A stretch of DNA of 61,491 nucleotides from Nephromyces sp. MM_2019 (Eukaryota; Apicomplexa; Aconoidasida; Nephromycida), in assembly GCA_015657535.1 (NCBI GenBank), contig JADHZB010002069.1:3615-65105 (forward strand), read 5' to 3'. Shown here piece after piece: positions 35,494 through 48,449 of the stretch. Both the position numbers and the translations under genes were made by a program. Positions within the stretch are counted from its first letter, which is position 1, and each line of letters starts with the position of its first letter. The notes below the pieces were generated by a model. That model ran no database searches. It worked only from the letters and a program-made list of their open reading frames with translations, and had not been told where the DNA came from.

Positions 35494-38400
35494 TTTCACA
35501 CTGTTTATTTATACAGTATGTATATACGTAAGTATGATAGTAGATAATACCCTCTGAAATCAAGCAAAAAACATAGAAGTATAATTCATAGGATGCCTGT
35601 GATGGCTGTATATGTGATTACGCAATAAGCAAATTAAGATGGGGTCAATGTGCATGTCACACATACATCTTTAAATTATTCATTTGTGTGTAGTTATATT
35701 CATTCATTATTTTTATTGCAACATGTTGATTTTGGTGAATCATATATATATATATATGCATGTGTGTCTAGAGTAAACATCGTATCTATAAAAAAGCACA
35801 CACATATATACACAATACACACTATTGTCTATCAAATCTTATGACCAGAGGTTCTAATTATGAGATTGGATCTTCACATTATATACATCCAAGCATATGC
35901 AAACTTATATGCTTATATATACATAAGCGCCTATATATGACCCATACGCATACACACCCATACACATACAAACTCATACACACCAAGAAACCCATACACA
36001 CCCAGAAACTCATACGCACACAATCAAACACATACCCATTCACATACATATAGAAACACATACATACAGACTTATTCACACATACGCACCAACACCAATC
36101 CACAATCACACCAACCCATCCAACCATACACACACATTCACACTTATACAAACTCAGGTACATACATATACAAAAATAGATATATATATATATATTTCAA
36201 TGGTTGTAATAATTGAGTATGTGTATATATATGAAATGAGGTGTGTGTATTAGATCTTGACAAATCATTCTTATGCATTATCTTTTAATATTTAACATAC
36301 CCAGTGTGGTTCTAGTAATTTTTGGGGGTATACTAAAGACAATTTGGTCTAACTTTAACAAACATAAATGTGTGTGTAATTATGTTGTTATTAAGGAGAA
36401 ATATAAATATTTATAACAAGATCTTAATAAAGTTGATTATCCAAAAAAAATATTTTCTGAAGAAAAAATGTCTCAATTGGGGTGTAGTCAAACGATTTGT
36501 GTGTAAGATATTTTTTTATATTTTTAACTCATATATAAAAAATAAAATGGGAGAATTGATTAAAAGAGTGTATATGTGTGTGTTTATGTGTGTTTGAGTA
36601 TGTGTAAGTATGAGTACATGGATGTGTGTGTGTGTATGTGTTATACATATACGTTATATATAGTTATTTATAATATGATAGCATTTAAATATGTAGTATA
36701 TTTTTGTGTATGCAATTTTTTTTATTTGATGTGTATATATATGTCGATGTGTGCTGCATCAATTGGTGGGTGATTATAATTATTTTTCAACTGCTTTTTT
36801 CATAGCTGTTTGATTATATATATTTATATATATATATATTCATATGGATCATAAAGTTATACATTTGTACTTTTGTGCTAAAGGATGTGTGTAGATAAGT
36901 ATTTATTATTAGCTCGATGTCTATATAACTAATCCACTAATGATATATTTACCTTACATATCAAAATAATTAAGTTACATCTACGTGCGTTATGTATATA
37001 AACATATGCCAATTACATACTCAAACAAATTTATATATATTATGTGTGTAAGTTGATATTGAGACTAAAATAAACTACCTACCAACATCAGTGTGAAATG
37101 TGAATATGTTTAACTAACTATAATTTGTTGTCTAGATGAGTACCTAATGTGAATGTAGCATTAATGTGTAAAAATTATTATTAGTTTCATATAAACACCA
37201 GTTGCATATAACATACAAGTTGCAAATTTATATAAACAAATTGTATATCCTCACACAGAATGATTTATACATATATAAGCAAGTCAAATTTATTTAAATT
37301 CAAATTACAGATATACACAGAAACAAGTAATATATATGTATGTTATATATATATACAGAAACTACATCAACATATATAAAATAAAAATATATACATATAC
37401 ATGTTAAATATATGGTTTAAAGATACTTTTAAATGGCCCATTGAGTGGAGCCTTATTAAATAAGTTAAAGCAATTTGTTCACACTATGTAGATATATATA
37501 TCTATTTGAAATTAGCTATTGATTTAAATTAATTATTGAATATGTTCAATTTATAAATAATTTTACTATTTTTATTTGAAGATATATAATGTGTGTGAAA
37601 TTGAATCTAACTTCTTATTTAATTAATTAATGATTATTGATATACATATATAATATATATATGTGTACAAAATAAAAAATATAGCTGTGTATGTGTTTGA
37701 ATGTTCTATATATTTAATGACATGTATTTATAACATAATTTTTGTGTGTTAATTGACTACGTTTTAATAAAAATGTGTAAATTGCATGGAATATTTAAAT
37801 TTAGTGAAACTACTATGTAACAAGTACGAATTTACCTAAATTTCTACTGAAATTTCTGTTCAACTTCTCACCTATCTAATATTTAATCAGTGCTTCATTA
37901 ACACTTTACCCATATTTCACAAATATTTCATTGATTTTTAGTTTAACATTTTATAAGTTTGTTAACAGAATTTTCACCAATTTGGTATCTGATATTTCTC
38001 CAATTAGTTGTCGGTAATTTTACTAACTCATTGTCGAATATTTCACAAATTTGTTGCTTATAATTTTACCAACTTGCATCCTAACTTATAGTGAATAACT
38101 GATCAACTTATTCAATGTTTTGGTCAAATCTTTATCTTGAAATTTGAATCAATAAATTGAGACATGATATTTTTGAGAGGAAAACTGCATAAGAAGTTTA
38201 TATACAATTTTTAGAGAAGGAGCTAAGATTAAGGTCTTGATTTTAGTATTATAATAAATATTATGTATAATGATAGCTGCTGTTTAAGCAAATTTTATAG
38301 CAATTTGACATATTCATATATATATTAAAGTAAATGTAGATATGATTTTAGTTGATAAGAATCAAAAAAATTTAAAATCTCTTTCAAATCCAAATTTTGT

Positions 38401-40266
38401 ACGACCTGCGAATAAATGTGATAGAAAATTATTTGTGTTCTTGTGTATTTATTTGTCATATTAGTATTCGATTTTAATATATATTCACTTTTATCAATAC
38501 GAAGTGTGTAAATAAAAATCATCTACAAGATTACATTCATAGCCCAAAGAAAATTATTACGATGTTTTATTATGAATTATCTAAATAACTGTTTTCTTTC
38601 TATACTTTTTTAATACAAGTATCTCATATGTAATAATATAGATTTTGACCTAATTGTTTAGGTTGTAGAAAATAAAGTAATAAATTATTGGTTTTTATGT
38701 TCAAATTAAATTTATCAATAAATTTTAGCCATAGCTTAACTATATGAATTTTATAATATATGTAAATGTTACTTTTATTTTGAAATGAAAATAAGCTTTA
38801 TCATTGTATTTTTATTAATTACTTATTCTTTGATTTCTATTCGAAAGATTTGCTAAAGCTTTTTGTATCTTTATATACATATACACATCTAATATGTATT
38901 TAATTTCCAACACATTTTTATGCATATATATGCATCACAATGTTTGTTTTTGTGATGCAGTTATCTAAATTATGTAACAAAAATAGATGTAGTGGTTTCA
39001 ATAGATTAAGCTGAATATGATCAATGTGTATGTTTTATTATAGGATATTTTAACAGTTTATACATTTATTTACATTAAAAATGTTTAGTTTCAATACTAT
39101 TTCAAACGATTTCAAATTTATGTAATCACATCAATCGCAAAAAAAAAAATATATATAAATATAATTGCTTGATCATCATTGTAATTGTGTGAATTAATAT
39201 CACGTGTTTTGAATTGGTTATTATTTTTTATTAACTTTTATTTTTTTAAATTAACTAAACAACTAAAAAGTTACTCCTTTTTAACTTACCATGCCCTTTA
39301 TATATAAATACATATACATGCAAATCCTGAGTTAAATTAATTTAGGTTAGTGATAATTTTTTCTATTGGATATCATTGATATATTATGTGTAACACCAGC
39401 TGGGATATCTAGTTTAAAGATTAGTTAATAATCTTGTTTGACTTGAATTAATATAACGAATAATTTTATATTTATACATTTACATATAGTTATACATAAA
39501 CATATGCATGTATAATTCACAGCTAGTATAAATTTAGGGCAAAACAAAATCTATATATAACTGATGTATATTCAATTAACACAAAATTGGCTAACTTATA
39601 ATAAAATGTATGAATTGTAAACCGGTTCAAACGTTTATATATATATAAATGTTAAGAATATATTGAGCAAGTGACTACAGTAAAATTTAATAAAATTATT
39701 ACATAACATAGCATATCACACTGAGAAAATTAGGTCAAGCCAATCATAAACCATTAAACAATGATCTATATGATAACTAAGTAAGCAATAATAACTCCGT
39801 GTTTGTCATGCTATGTAAGCTTTTAACTTATTTGTAGAAGAAATGAAAAAGAAGATGCTATAATTTTTCTACTTATTTTTAATTAAGATAGGTTAGATTG
39901 ATAGTAAATAGAATATATATTTATATGTTTATTTTGTAAAGATGTTTATATATATTTCAACTTGATGAATAGTTCAATGAAAGTGTCTTCTTCCTTCTTC
40001 ATTTATTTATTGTGAGGCCAATTTTAATTTTTTGACTTCTAAATAATTGATTTGAATTTTCTTCCTATTCCAATCATTCTTGTTCATATTAATATTTTAT
40101 CGTAATTAATCCCTCCTCCAAAATTATTTTTACCGAATGAACACTTTTTATAGAGCTAACAAACATCTACCACATTATTATATTTATATTTTTGTATTAC
40201 TCATATTGACCCGTTAATTTATATCTCAAACCTATTGTAGCACATTCTTTAAAACCTCAATTCAAA
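35494..40266. other. Long divergent intergenic region
   Basis: About 4.8 kb between the UBX gene (-) and the nucleolin-like gene (+). At 35850-36160 the plus strand switches to CA-rich (ACACACCC, CATACACA), the opposite of the transcribed region next to it. From 36360 to 36760 it is TG-rich again. 37000-40260 is plain AT-rich DNA with many TATA runs, apart from the short tandem repeat at 37970-38085. No gene could be supported. Confidence 0.5.
37970..38085. repeat. Degenerate 23-bp tandem repeat, five copies
   Basis: Five consecutive units of 24, 23, 23, 23 and 23 bases each begin ATTTYNCNAA and carry a central TTG or CAT core (for example ATTTCACAAATTTGTTGC). Weaker copies seem to continue upstream to about 37840. 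No reading frame stays open. Noncoding; function unknown. Confidence 0.6.
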
Positions 40267-43200
40267 ATGGTAAAACTTTGACTTACATGCGATATACATA
40301 CCATTTTTATTGATATTACCACCTACACAACTTCTACTGTTTAAGTTAAGCTCTATACTGCATGGCTATAAGTTTTGAACACGATGTACTTTGACCGAAT
40401 TTCTACTACATTATAATTGCTTGCTAACTCTTATAAAAATTTTACATGCATTCATGATTCTTACACACAATCTTGCTTTTAAGTAAAAAGCTTGAATATT
40501 ATACAACAAGGCTTCTTTCACATTTTATACTGACCACTTTTTCTTATGATTTATAATCTCACGAACCCCAATTTTTTTATTTATATACAGAAAGATAAAA
40601 GCAAGAAAACGAAAGTAATAGCAGCTCCTGCTGAACCCATCAAAGATACCACTGAACAGCTAAAAAAGAAGAGCAAAAAGGAAAAAAAAACGAATGAAGC
40701 TGTTAATCTTCAACCTTTTGTGAAAGCTTCAAAATCTGATGAAGTACACATGAAAACAGCTACAGAAACTAGCCAAGCTGCTGTTAAGAAAGCTAAAGAA
40801 ACTGTCCAAAATGAAGCAAAAGCTGTCAAGAAGGATTTGAAGAAAGAAAAAAAAGCAAAAACACCTGCCAATACCACTAATGGTAGCACCAAGAAAGAAG
40901 CCACACCTACGAAAGTTGCCACCAAAGCAGCTGCTATAGAAGATTCCAGCAGCGAGGATTATTCAAGTGAAGAAGAAACTGTCCCCAGTAAACCCGTAAC
41001 CAAAGTTAAAGTTAATGTAGAACCTAAAGCCCCTACTCCAGCCACTAAGGCCGAGGAAAGCTCCGATGAAGATTCAAGTGATGAATCAAGCACTGATGAA
41101 CAACCCACTGCTAAGACTTCTGCTGCTACTAAGGCACCTACACCTACACAAAAACAAGCTGCTGCTAAAAAGCCCGAAAGCTCTGATGAGGATAGCTCTG
41201 AAGAAGATTCAAGTGATGATGAGCAGACACCAGCCCCAACCCAATCAAAAACTACCCCAGCTGTAAACACCCAGGAAGAGAGCTCTGAAGAGGAATCAAG
41301 TGATGAAGAAGAAGATACTCCTCAAACTACCTCAGCCCCTGTGAAAACAACAGCTGAAGTAAGCTCATCTGAAGAAGAAGATGATGAAGATGAAGATAGC
41401 GATGCAGAACAGACAACTACTTCATCTGCAACTAAGGTAACTAATGATGACACTTCAGATGACGATGATGATGATGAGGATGATGATGAGGATGATGAAC
41501 CAATGAAACCTGAAAATGCTGCCCAAAATGCAGACAAGGCTAAGGCCGATGATGACTCAGATGAAGAGTCAGAAGAAAGTTCGGATGAGGAACCAGAAAT
41601 AGATTCAAATGAAGAGTCATCTGAAGAAACTGAAGAACCGACCATCAACTCCAAAATTGATAGCCCTGCCAAACATAGTTTAAATTCTAAAGAATCAAAC
41701 CCAACAAAGAAATTGAAAAATAATGATGGTGAACCTGTTACACAAGAAGGACGTTATTACTCTCATAATGACCCAAAGGCAAAAGTTCAACTCAAGGAGA
41801 GAACTGAAGTATTTTGTGGTGGATTACCTTTCACTGCTACCGAGGACCAACTTCGTGAATTGTTTGAGGCAGACTGTGGAACCATCAGTCGTATCTCTTT
41901 GTTAGCTAACAAAGGTATTGCTTTCATCTTATTCGAGGATGAAGAATCAGCAAAGAAAGCTTGTGAATTCAACAAAACCTTTTATGAAGGACGTCAACTT
42001 AGAATCAACTATGCAGATGAAAAACCAGGTGCTAAATCTAATGGTATGAGTGGTGATGATAAGTCTGGAAGATCAATCATTGTTGGTAATTTAAGCTTTG
42101 GAAGCACAATAGAATCCTTGACAAGCCTATTTGAAGAATGCGGTAAGTGGTATATGCCTAAATAATTGCTACATCTTAATGCAACCCCTTTAATCAATAA
42201 TGAAAACTATATATTCAAAATTCTAGCTGCACACTGCGGCTTAATAAGGATGAAAGCTAAATAATTTGATAGGAAGAGTCTGAGGTAGCAAGATAAGATA
42301 GCTTGTCTTTGCTTTCCTTTGATGCTTTAAGCGTTTCTGAATTCATAATTTTTGCAACTCACTAACTGTTTGTTTTATTATTACTTCATTACGATCAGAG
42401 AGTGATAATAATTTATCATTTAGTATTCTTTAATAATATCTTTGTATCCTACCCAATATTTACATATATATAAAAATGTAACCAGCAACAAGATCTTTAA
42501 TTCATGGAAAAGTTTTTGATTACTCAACTTCATAATACCTGTCACATAATCCTAACGTAATATTAAATTTAATTAATACATTCACCATTAATGTAACCCA
42601 TTTCGTACAGGAAAAATCGAAGATATTCGTATGCCTGTATTCGAAGACACTGGTAAACCAAGAGGAAGGTGCTTTATTGACTTTGAAACCGAAGAGGGTG
42701 CAAAGAAAGCTCTTGAGTACACTGAAACCGAAATTGATGGTAGACAAGTATGGATTGATTATGCTCGTCCACGAGGCGAAAAAGATAACAATGCAGGCCG
42801 TGGTGGTAAGTATTATTTTTATATGATCTCAACATTCTTTATAATGATACATACATACTGCTTGAAGTTGACCTATAAATCTTTATTTTAATTTGAACAT
42901 TATCTCCTCAGATAATGACACCTTTACCCATATAATAATATAAGGAAAATAATTTGAATATCATCAGATTAATATATGAACCTTTCTATAGTATACACAC
43001 ACTAATTTAAATCTATATTACATACGAAACCCTTTTATAAAATATATTTTTCTTCTTCACCTATAGGTCGTGATGGTTTCCGTGGTGGCCGTGGTGGCGG
43101 TGGCCGTGGAGGCTTTGGTGGTGGCCGTGGCGGCGGCTTTGGTGGTGGCCGTGGCGGCGGCTTTGGTGGTGGCCGTGGCGGCGGTCGTGGCGGCGGCTTT

Positions 43201-43344
43201 GGTGGTGGCCGTGGCGGCGGCTTTGGTGGTGGCCGAGGTGGTCGTGGTGGTGGTCGTGGTGGTTTAAACACAGCCCAAGCTCAAAATAGAGGGAATATCC
43301 AAGAATTTCAGGGAAAGTCCAAAAGATTTGACGACAGTGATTAG
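40267..43344 (+). CDS. Nucleolin-like protein: acidic tracts, two RRMs, GAR tail
   Basis: Nucleolar RNA-binding protein of the nucleolin/Nsr1/gar2 type, expected to act in pre-rRNA processing. Exons: 40267-40269, 40591-42142, 42611-42805, 43067-43344, giving 675 residues. The start is inferred: an ATG followed at once by donor GTAAAA joins in phase 0 to KDKSKKTKV. The long exon's own upstream ATG at 40546 would precede the TATACAG acceptor. Residues 2-130 are Lys/Ala-rich; 130-390 hold alternating Ser/Asp/Glu clusters typical of CK2 targets. RRM1 starts near 407 (RNP2-like VFCGGLPF, RNP1-like GIAFILFE). RRM2 starts near 496 (SIIVGNLSF and GRCFIDFE). From about 585 the tail is Arg-Gly-Gly/Phe repeats, then an Asp-rich end. 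CA/TG arrays are absent. Confidence 0.9.
43079..43261 (+). repeat. GC-rich coding repeat of the GAR domain
   Basis: A 24-27 bp unit (GGTGGTGGCCGTGGCGGCGG followed by CTTT) is repeated about six times and encodes RGGGFGGG. It is the only strongly GC-rich stretch in the window. It forms a methylatable Gly/Arg-rich domain that binds RNA and U3-type snoRNPs in this family. Confidence 0.9.
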
Positions 43345-44591
43345 ATGAATAATTGAAAACTGTTCGAGTTAAGAATACTCTTACAATTCAAAAATTATTT
43401 AATTGGCATTTAAATTCTCTTTTTTACTAACCTCATCACTTAATCACACTATTCCTTATACGTTTTCATCAACATATGTCTCAGGGAATTCTTCTATTTA
43501 ATGGCAATGACTCAATGAATAATTAAAGATTATCTAACTTAATACTTTTACCACTCAATGCTACCTACATCTGCATCTCAACTCTCATTATTACTTGACT
43601 GATTTTTTATTTTGATAATCAAATTATTTTCCACAAATTTTCATCAATATACGCGTTCAAGATTCAAGAACTCCTATCTTTTTATTTAATTAATTTAAAA
43701 ACTTTCAAGCTCGTATAAAATTTTAGACTATTTTCGACAATCCAATTTGTTCAAACCTAGTTCGTGTTAATTTTTATTTTAATCGAGACTTTTACACTAT
43801 TGCGAGTGTTAATAGTGAATGATGGCTTATAATACGAATTATTTTTCTTAAATTTTTATTTTTTATTGTATCACTTGAATAGATAGGTAGACCAACTCAG
43901 CTCGAACCTATAATCGTATATCTTTCCCCTCATAACTTTTTCTCTATTCAATTCATTTCTCTATTCAAAAACTCCAAGCTACTTATTACGCAATCTAAGT
44001 GGGCTTTATTGTTAATATTACTAAGGATCTATCAATTCGATCATTATTATATTTAACTATACTTTATCACAAATTACATTCTTCACCACCAATCTTTACT
44101 TTGAATATTTCTCGTTTTCTCATATATTTCAGTCAATTTAAATGTGATTAATTTCACAAAATAATTTCATTTTATTTCTTGAATTACGAGAAATTTTTTA
44201 TAGCTCTCGGCTTAAAATTTGTTCAAATTTCTACTTAATACGAAGTTTTTTCTTCTATTAACAAATTTCAACTTAATTTTCTGAAAAATTATAAACTTCA
44301 AATAATTTCAAGTTTTGAAAGCTTCTTTCTACCTATTTATTTCGTCTAATCCAAAAAGTTATTTTTGAATATAATTCAGAAAACTTTTCTGATTATGAAG
44401 ATACCTGATAGTAAAAAGTTAATCATTACACACTGTTTTGGTTTCAAGATGCGTATTATTTTTATAACTACTTCTATGCTTGACCCAATTTTACCATTTG
44501 TTCTAAATACTATATCTTGATTATTATATTTATTTTTGTCCCTATTCCACTACTCTTGTAGCTTACTAAGATATGTAATTCAATACGCGCA
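43345..44591. other. Convergent intergenic spacer
   Basis: AT-rich spacer between the nucleolin-like gene and the minus-strand pseudokinase. The plus strand is pyrimidine-rich (many TTTC and CTTCT words). No ORF or structured element recognised; presumed to hold both 3' UTRs. Confidence 0.55.
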
Positions 44592-47500
44592 CTATTGAAG
44601 CCATGGGTGCTGTAACAACAATAAAATAGGAGGCCTTTCCGATGGTATCCAACGTAAGATTGACGCTATAAAATCTTTGGCTTCATTCGAATACTGTTTT
44701 AAGTTCAACAACTTCCTACCTAGTTCCAATTTTCTTCTTGGAAGGTTTTTACTTAGATCTCCCAGATATTTTATATCGAATGGAGGTCTGCCAAATATAA
44801 TGTTAAAGATGAAAATGCCCAATATCCAAATATCTTCTTCCGGAGTGAATGGTATGAAGTTTTTATGGTTATAGGCATTTGAATGTTCAAAAGATCTCTC
44901 AGGAGGTAAATAGGTAATTGGTAAAGGCTCAGAAAACCAGCTATCTCCTTTTTTATAGTTGCGAGGTTTATCTATCTTACACCAACGTCGTGAAGATGGT
45001 AAAGTGAGCTGAAGATATGCACTTTCTGTATTATAATTCATAACCAATACCTTCGAAGGCCTAAAATTATGGTATACAAGTTTGTTTTCATGTAGAGTAT
45101 AGAGGGCATAACAAAGCTGTTTAGCCCAATTTTTCATTATTTCCTCAGTGATATTTTTAATTTCGAACCGATCAAAGGTAGTTGCATTTTCATACCAGTC
45201 AGAAATTAGGTACAAGTTGCTACTGTCTTCGAGTATTATATGTAATATGCTTGTAAAATTAACCTTCATATTCAGCTGTCTTTCTCCATATGACTTGAAA
45301 TATTCAATAAATTCAGTTTTATTTGAGCCAATATTAGACTTTCTTATGGACTCCATTCTGTACTTATGATTCATATAACCCAAAATTCTAACTTCTCCAA
45401 TACCGTTATCATTTGAAATTTCCTCACCCATTTCATATAATTTATTTAGCTTGTCAAGGGGAATTATACAACCCTCAAAATACCAAAGAATTCTCAGATT
45501 TATTGGGTTATATTTTTCATTCAAAAATTCATTCGAAGTTTCTAACTTCGGTCCTGACGAACCAAAGGTTGTTACATCCTCAATAGGCTCTAATGTTGGA
45601 AATTCTGTGAAGTTAATATTAGGCATCAAATAAGTACCACTTATTACTTGCTGAAGGTTAGGCTTATAAGATTGGTTAATCTGATTAAATTCTATAGGTA
45701 AATAAGGGTAAACTGTCATCTTTTCCAACCGATACGAACTTTTTGCTTGTTGTTTCTCAATTATCCACCGTAATTTGTAAACAACTTCTGAGAACTCTTG
45801 AAGTTTAGCTTTATTTGAAGTATTTTGTAGCCTTGGGTGTCTTATATTTATCGCTAGGTCTATTGATAAATCACCCTCATCATTAGAATCTAATTGATAA
45901 ATTTTTGTATCAGCTAGGGATCCTCCGTGCTTGGAAAAATTCTTCAGCAATTTCATAATTTCATTTCGTCTTTGTACACTTTCAGGCAATGCTAAATTAT
46001 CTGTAAGGAATTTTTGTATTTATTGATTTTCTATAGCAGAAACTAAACTCCATACCTGATTTATTAATTTGCTGTTTTAGTTTTAATGATATGTAAACAT
46101 TACTAAGATCTTCAGCACTCTGTGGTATAAATTTCCATGACTCTAAAATTATCTTTGGTACTGTTGGCTGGAATTGCTTTGCTTGAAAGTTTTGTTGCAG
46201 CTTTTGAGTTTGAATTATTTGTTGCGGTTTGGTAGATGAAACTCCGCGTGACGAGGTATTCTCGTCAGATTCAATCATGTGATAACTTTTGCCAATGACA
46301 TTTTTGTTAGGTTGCGCTTTGCCAAATAAGGGAAAACTATAATCTTCATTAGCCGAAGCATGACTGACTTCTGAGAGTAATTGAGTTTTTGCATCCAAAA
46401 AGTCTTGTTTTACGAGTTGATTAACTGTTTCTTTGTTAGTTGAGTTATTTACCTGTGAGTCTTTAATGATTCCTAAAAAAATCGTTAATTATTTCTAATC
46501 TATATAAGTAAATGTAAATTGAGATTATAATTGTCTGATCACCTTGAATGTTTAAATTAAAATTGGTATTGGCCGTATCAAACTCCAAGGGACTTTTTGA
46601 ATAAGTTAATTCAATTGAACCTTGTGTGTCGTTCAAATATCCATTTTCACTCTTTACTCCTACTTTAAAATTTAAGCAACATATAATTATCCTTTGTATT
46701 GATGCTTGCTTTTTGAAATTCACATAATTCAGATATTGATGATTATAATAATCAGGTTATGAATCTAAGTGTATATTTACGGGTTAACTAACTAGCCAAC
46801 TTGAATACATCTTAAATAATTAGTTCCAAAAAACTTTTGATGTATTAAACTCGTAGGGAAATAGTGAGGTAATATTGTATGTTGTTCAATGTTATGGCTC
46901 TGAGTTGGTAACAAGGGGTGGATTTCAATATTCTTTAAATTGATCAATTATCTACCCTATTCTCAATTCTTTGCACTCAAGAGACTAATGAGTTTTCATT
47001 AGTTTTAGCAAAAATTTATATAAATAAAGGTTTTACTTAAACTCTATTAATTCTACCTTTCTCTGAAACTTTGTTTTTTGGTCTTTCTTTAGCCTCAGCT
47101 TCAAGTTTGGATTTTTGGTTCAAAAAATACTCGTAACATCTCAATGACTTACGTAGCTCAGGATTTTTAACATCAGAGTAAAATGTGGAATTAGACGTTT
47201 TGTTTTCAAACAATATTTGCTCCAAATCGCTATTTTCAATGTATTTTTTCTCGAAATCAACTATTTCGGGAATTTCATGAAAATTTGATCCCTTTAGCTT
47301 GTCTAAAATATAATTGGCTCCTTTAAGATTACCAATTCTCCAATCATTGTCCGAAACCTTTTTACACAGAATTCTGTGCTTGGAAATTAGGTTTTCTACT
47401 TTTTTAAGGATACTTATTTTATCCTTATTACCTACAGAATTTTCTGGTAAATGATTTTTGGTGCCTATAACAGAATCATGAAACAACAAGCAAATAAACT

Positions 47501-48449
47501 TTTGATTAAATTCGGTTAAGCATTTACACCATTTCAATGAAAACTAGCTTGAAACCTCATTATGTCAACGAGTTTGTATATGATTTACAATTCAATTAAG
47601 TCTGATTTGAGTTTCATTATTTCCATAAATATGAAGTTTTGTGAGCCATTTAATTGCTTTAACCAAGAGATAACATGTCTGTGTTATCTTTTAAACTCAA
47701 TTTTATTTAACATATACTACTAATCAAGTTTTTTAAATTATAAATTATGTTAACTTATGCGACCTTCATAATTGGTAAAAGTTTCCGCAGAAGCTCTTGA
47801 AAAATAAGACTCCTGATATTCATATTGAATGAAAAGTTTTCTAACAAAAATGTCTGAAAACTTAAGCATTTTAATTTACCGCGTTGCAACAATCCCAGAG
47901 AACATCTGGGATTTGTATATATTCATCTACTTGTTCCTCGATAGAATTTTCAGGGTTTGGTGTTATGGGAATAGGATAGACATTTATTGAGATCCTCAAT
48001 ATACCAACTTGTGTGAATTCTAAACCTACCTTTTTAAATATATTAATTATTTTACTGGGAACTGATTCCAATTTCAGTAAACCAATTAAAATGTTATCGC
48101 AATTTCCAAAAGATACCTTTACATGAATAAGTTTTTCACTTTCATCAATTGCATACTTATAATTCATCAAGCATAAGTTCTTATTTGGCTGCTGTAGGAA
48201 TATAAAATTTCTTGGATTTCTTGAATTTAATTTAACTAACTTGGCTTGGCGATCACTTCTTACAATCAATTTAGCAGTCCTTAACTCATGAGATGATTCT
48301 GATAACTCGAAAATTTCGGGCTGAACGTATGCAGTTTTTAAATTATCCAAATCTGGTACTAACGGGGGATTGATTATGTTTAATGACCATACATATAGTC
48401 TAATTGTAACATATTTCCATCTCAGTCGCTCAATTGGTGTGTCACTCAT
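44592..48449 (-). CDS. Large pseudokinase with unrecognised N-terminal half, 6 exons
   Basis: Exons in gene order: 47891-48449, 47764-47853, 47057-47464, 46543-46662, 46056-46472, 44592-46000. All junctions are phase 1, giving 1000 residues. The C-terminal domain is a protein kinase fold: LCYALYTLHENKLVYHNFRP corresponds to the catalytic-loop region, YLPPER to the APE region, and EEDIWILGIFIFNIIFGRPPF to the F-helix 'DIWSLGVILYELLTGRPPF'. The HRDLKPxN loop has become HNFRPSK, so catalytic Asp is missing. DFG is replaced by sequence around LTLPSS, and the glycine loop is not evident. An active kinase is therefore unlikely; a scaffold or allosteric role is inferred. The N-terminus (residues 1-190) looks beta-rich and is unrecognised. 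The first junction uses a weak donor (GTTGCA, 37-nt intron) because the better-looking GTAAAT 11 bases on breaks the frame. Confidence 0.75.

Noticed and set aside
40546..40590. ATG at 40546 as start of the nucleolin-like protein
   Set aside because: It would add a hydrophobic, non-family leader (NPNFFIYIQ) that contains a good acceptor TATACAG; the ATG-only exon gives a typical Lys-rich start.
41322..41672. Minus-strand Ser-rich ORF
   Set aside because: Shadow of the acidic Ser/Asp/Glu tracts of the nucleolin-like protein.
43035..43271. Minus-strand Pro/Arg-rich ORF
   Set aside because: Reverse complement of the GAR-encoding repeat in the nucleolin-like gene.
47871..47880. Donor GTAAAT as the end of pseudokinase exon 1
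   Set aside because: It leaves phase 0, and both possible following exons then hit stops.
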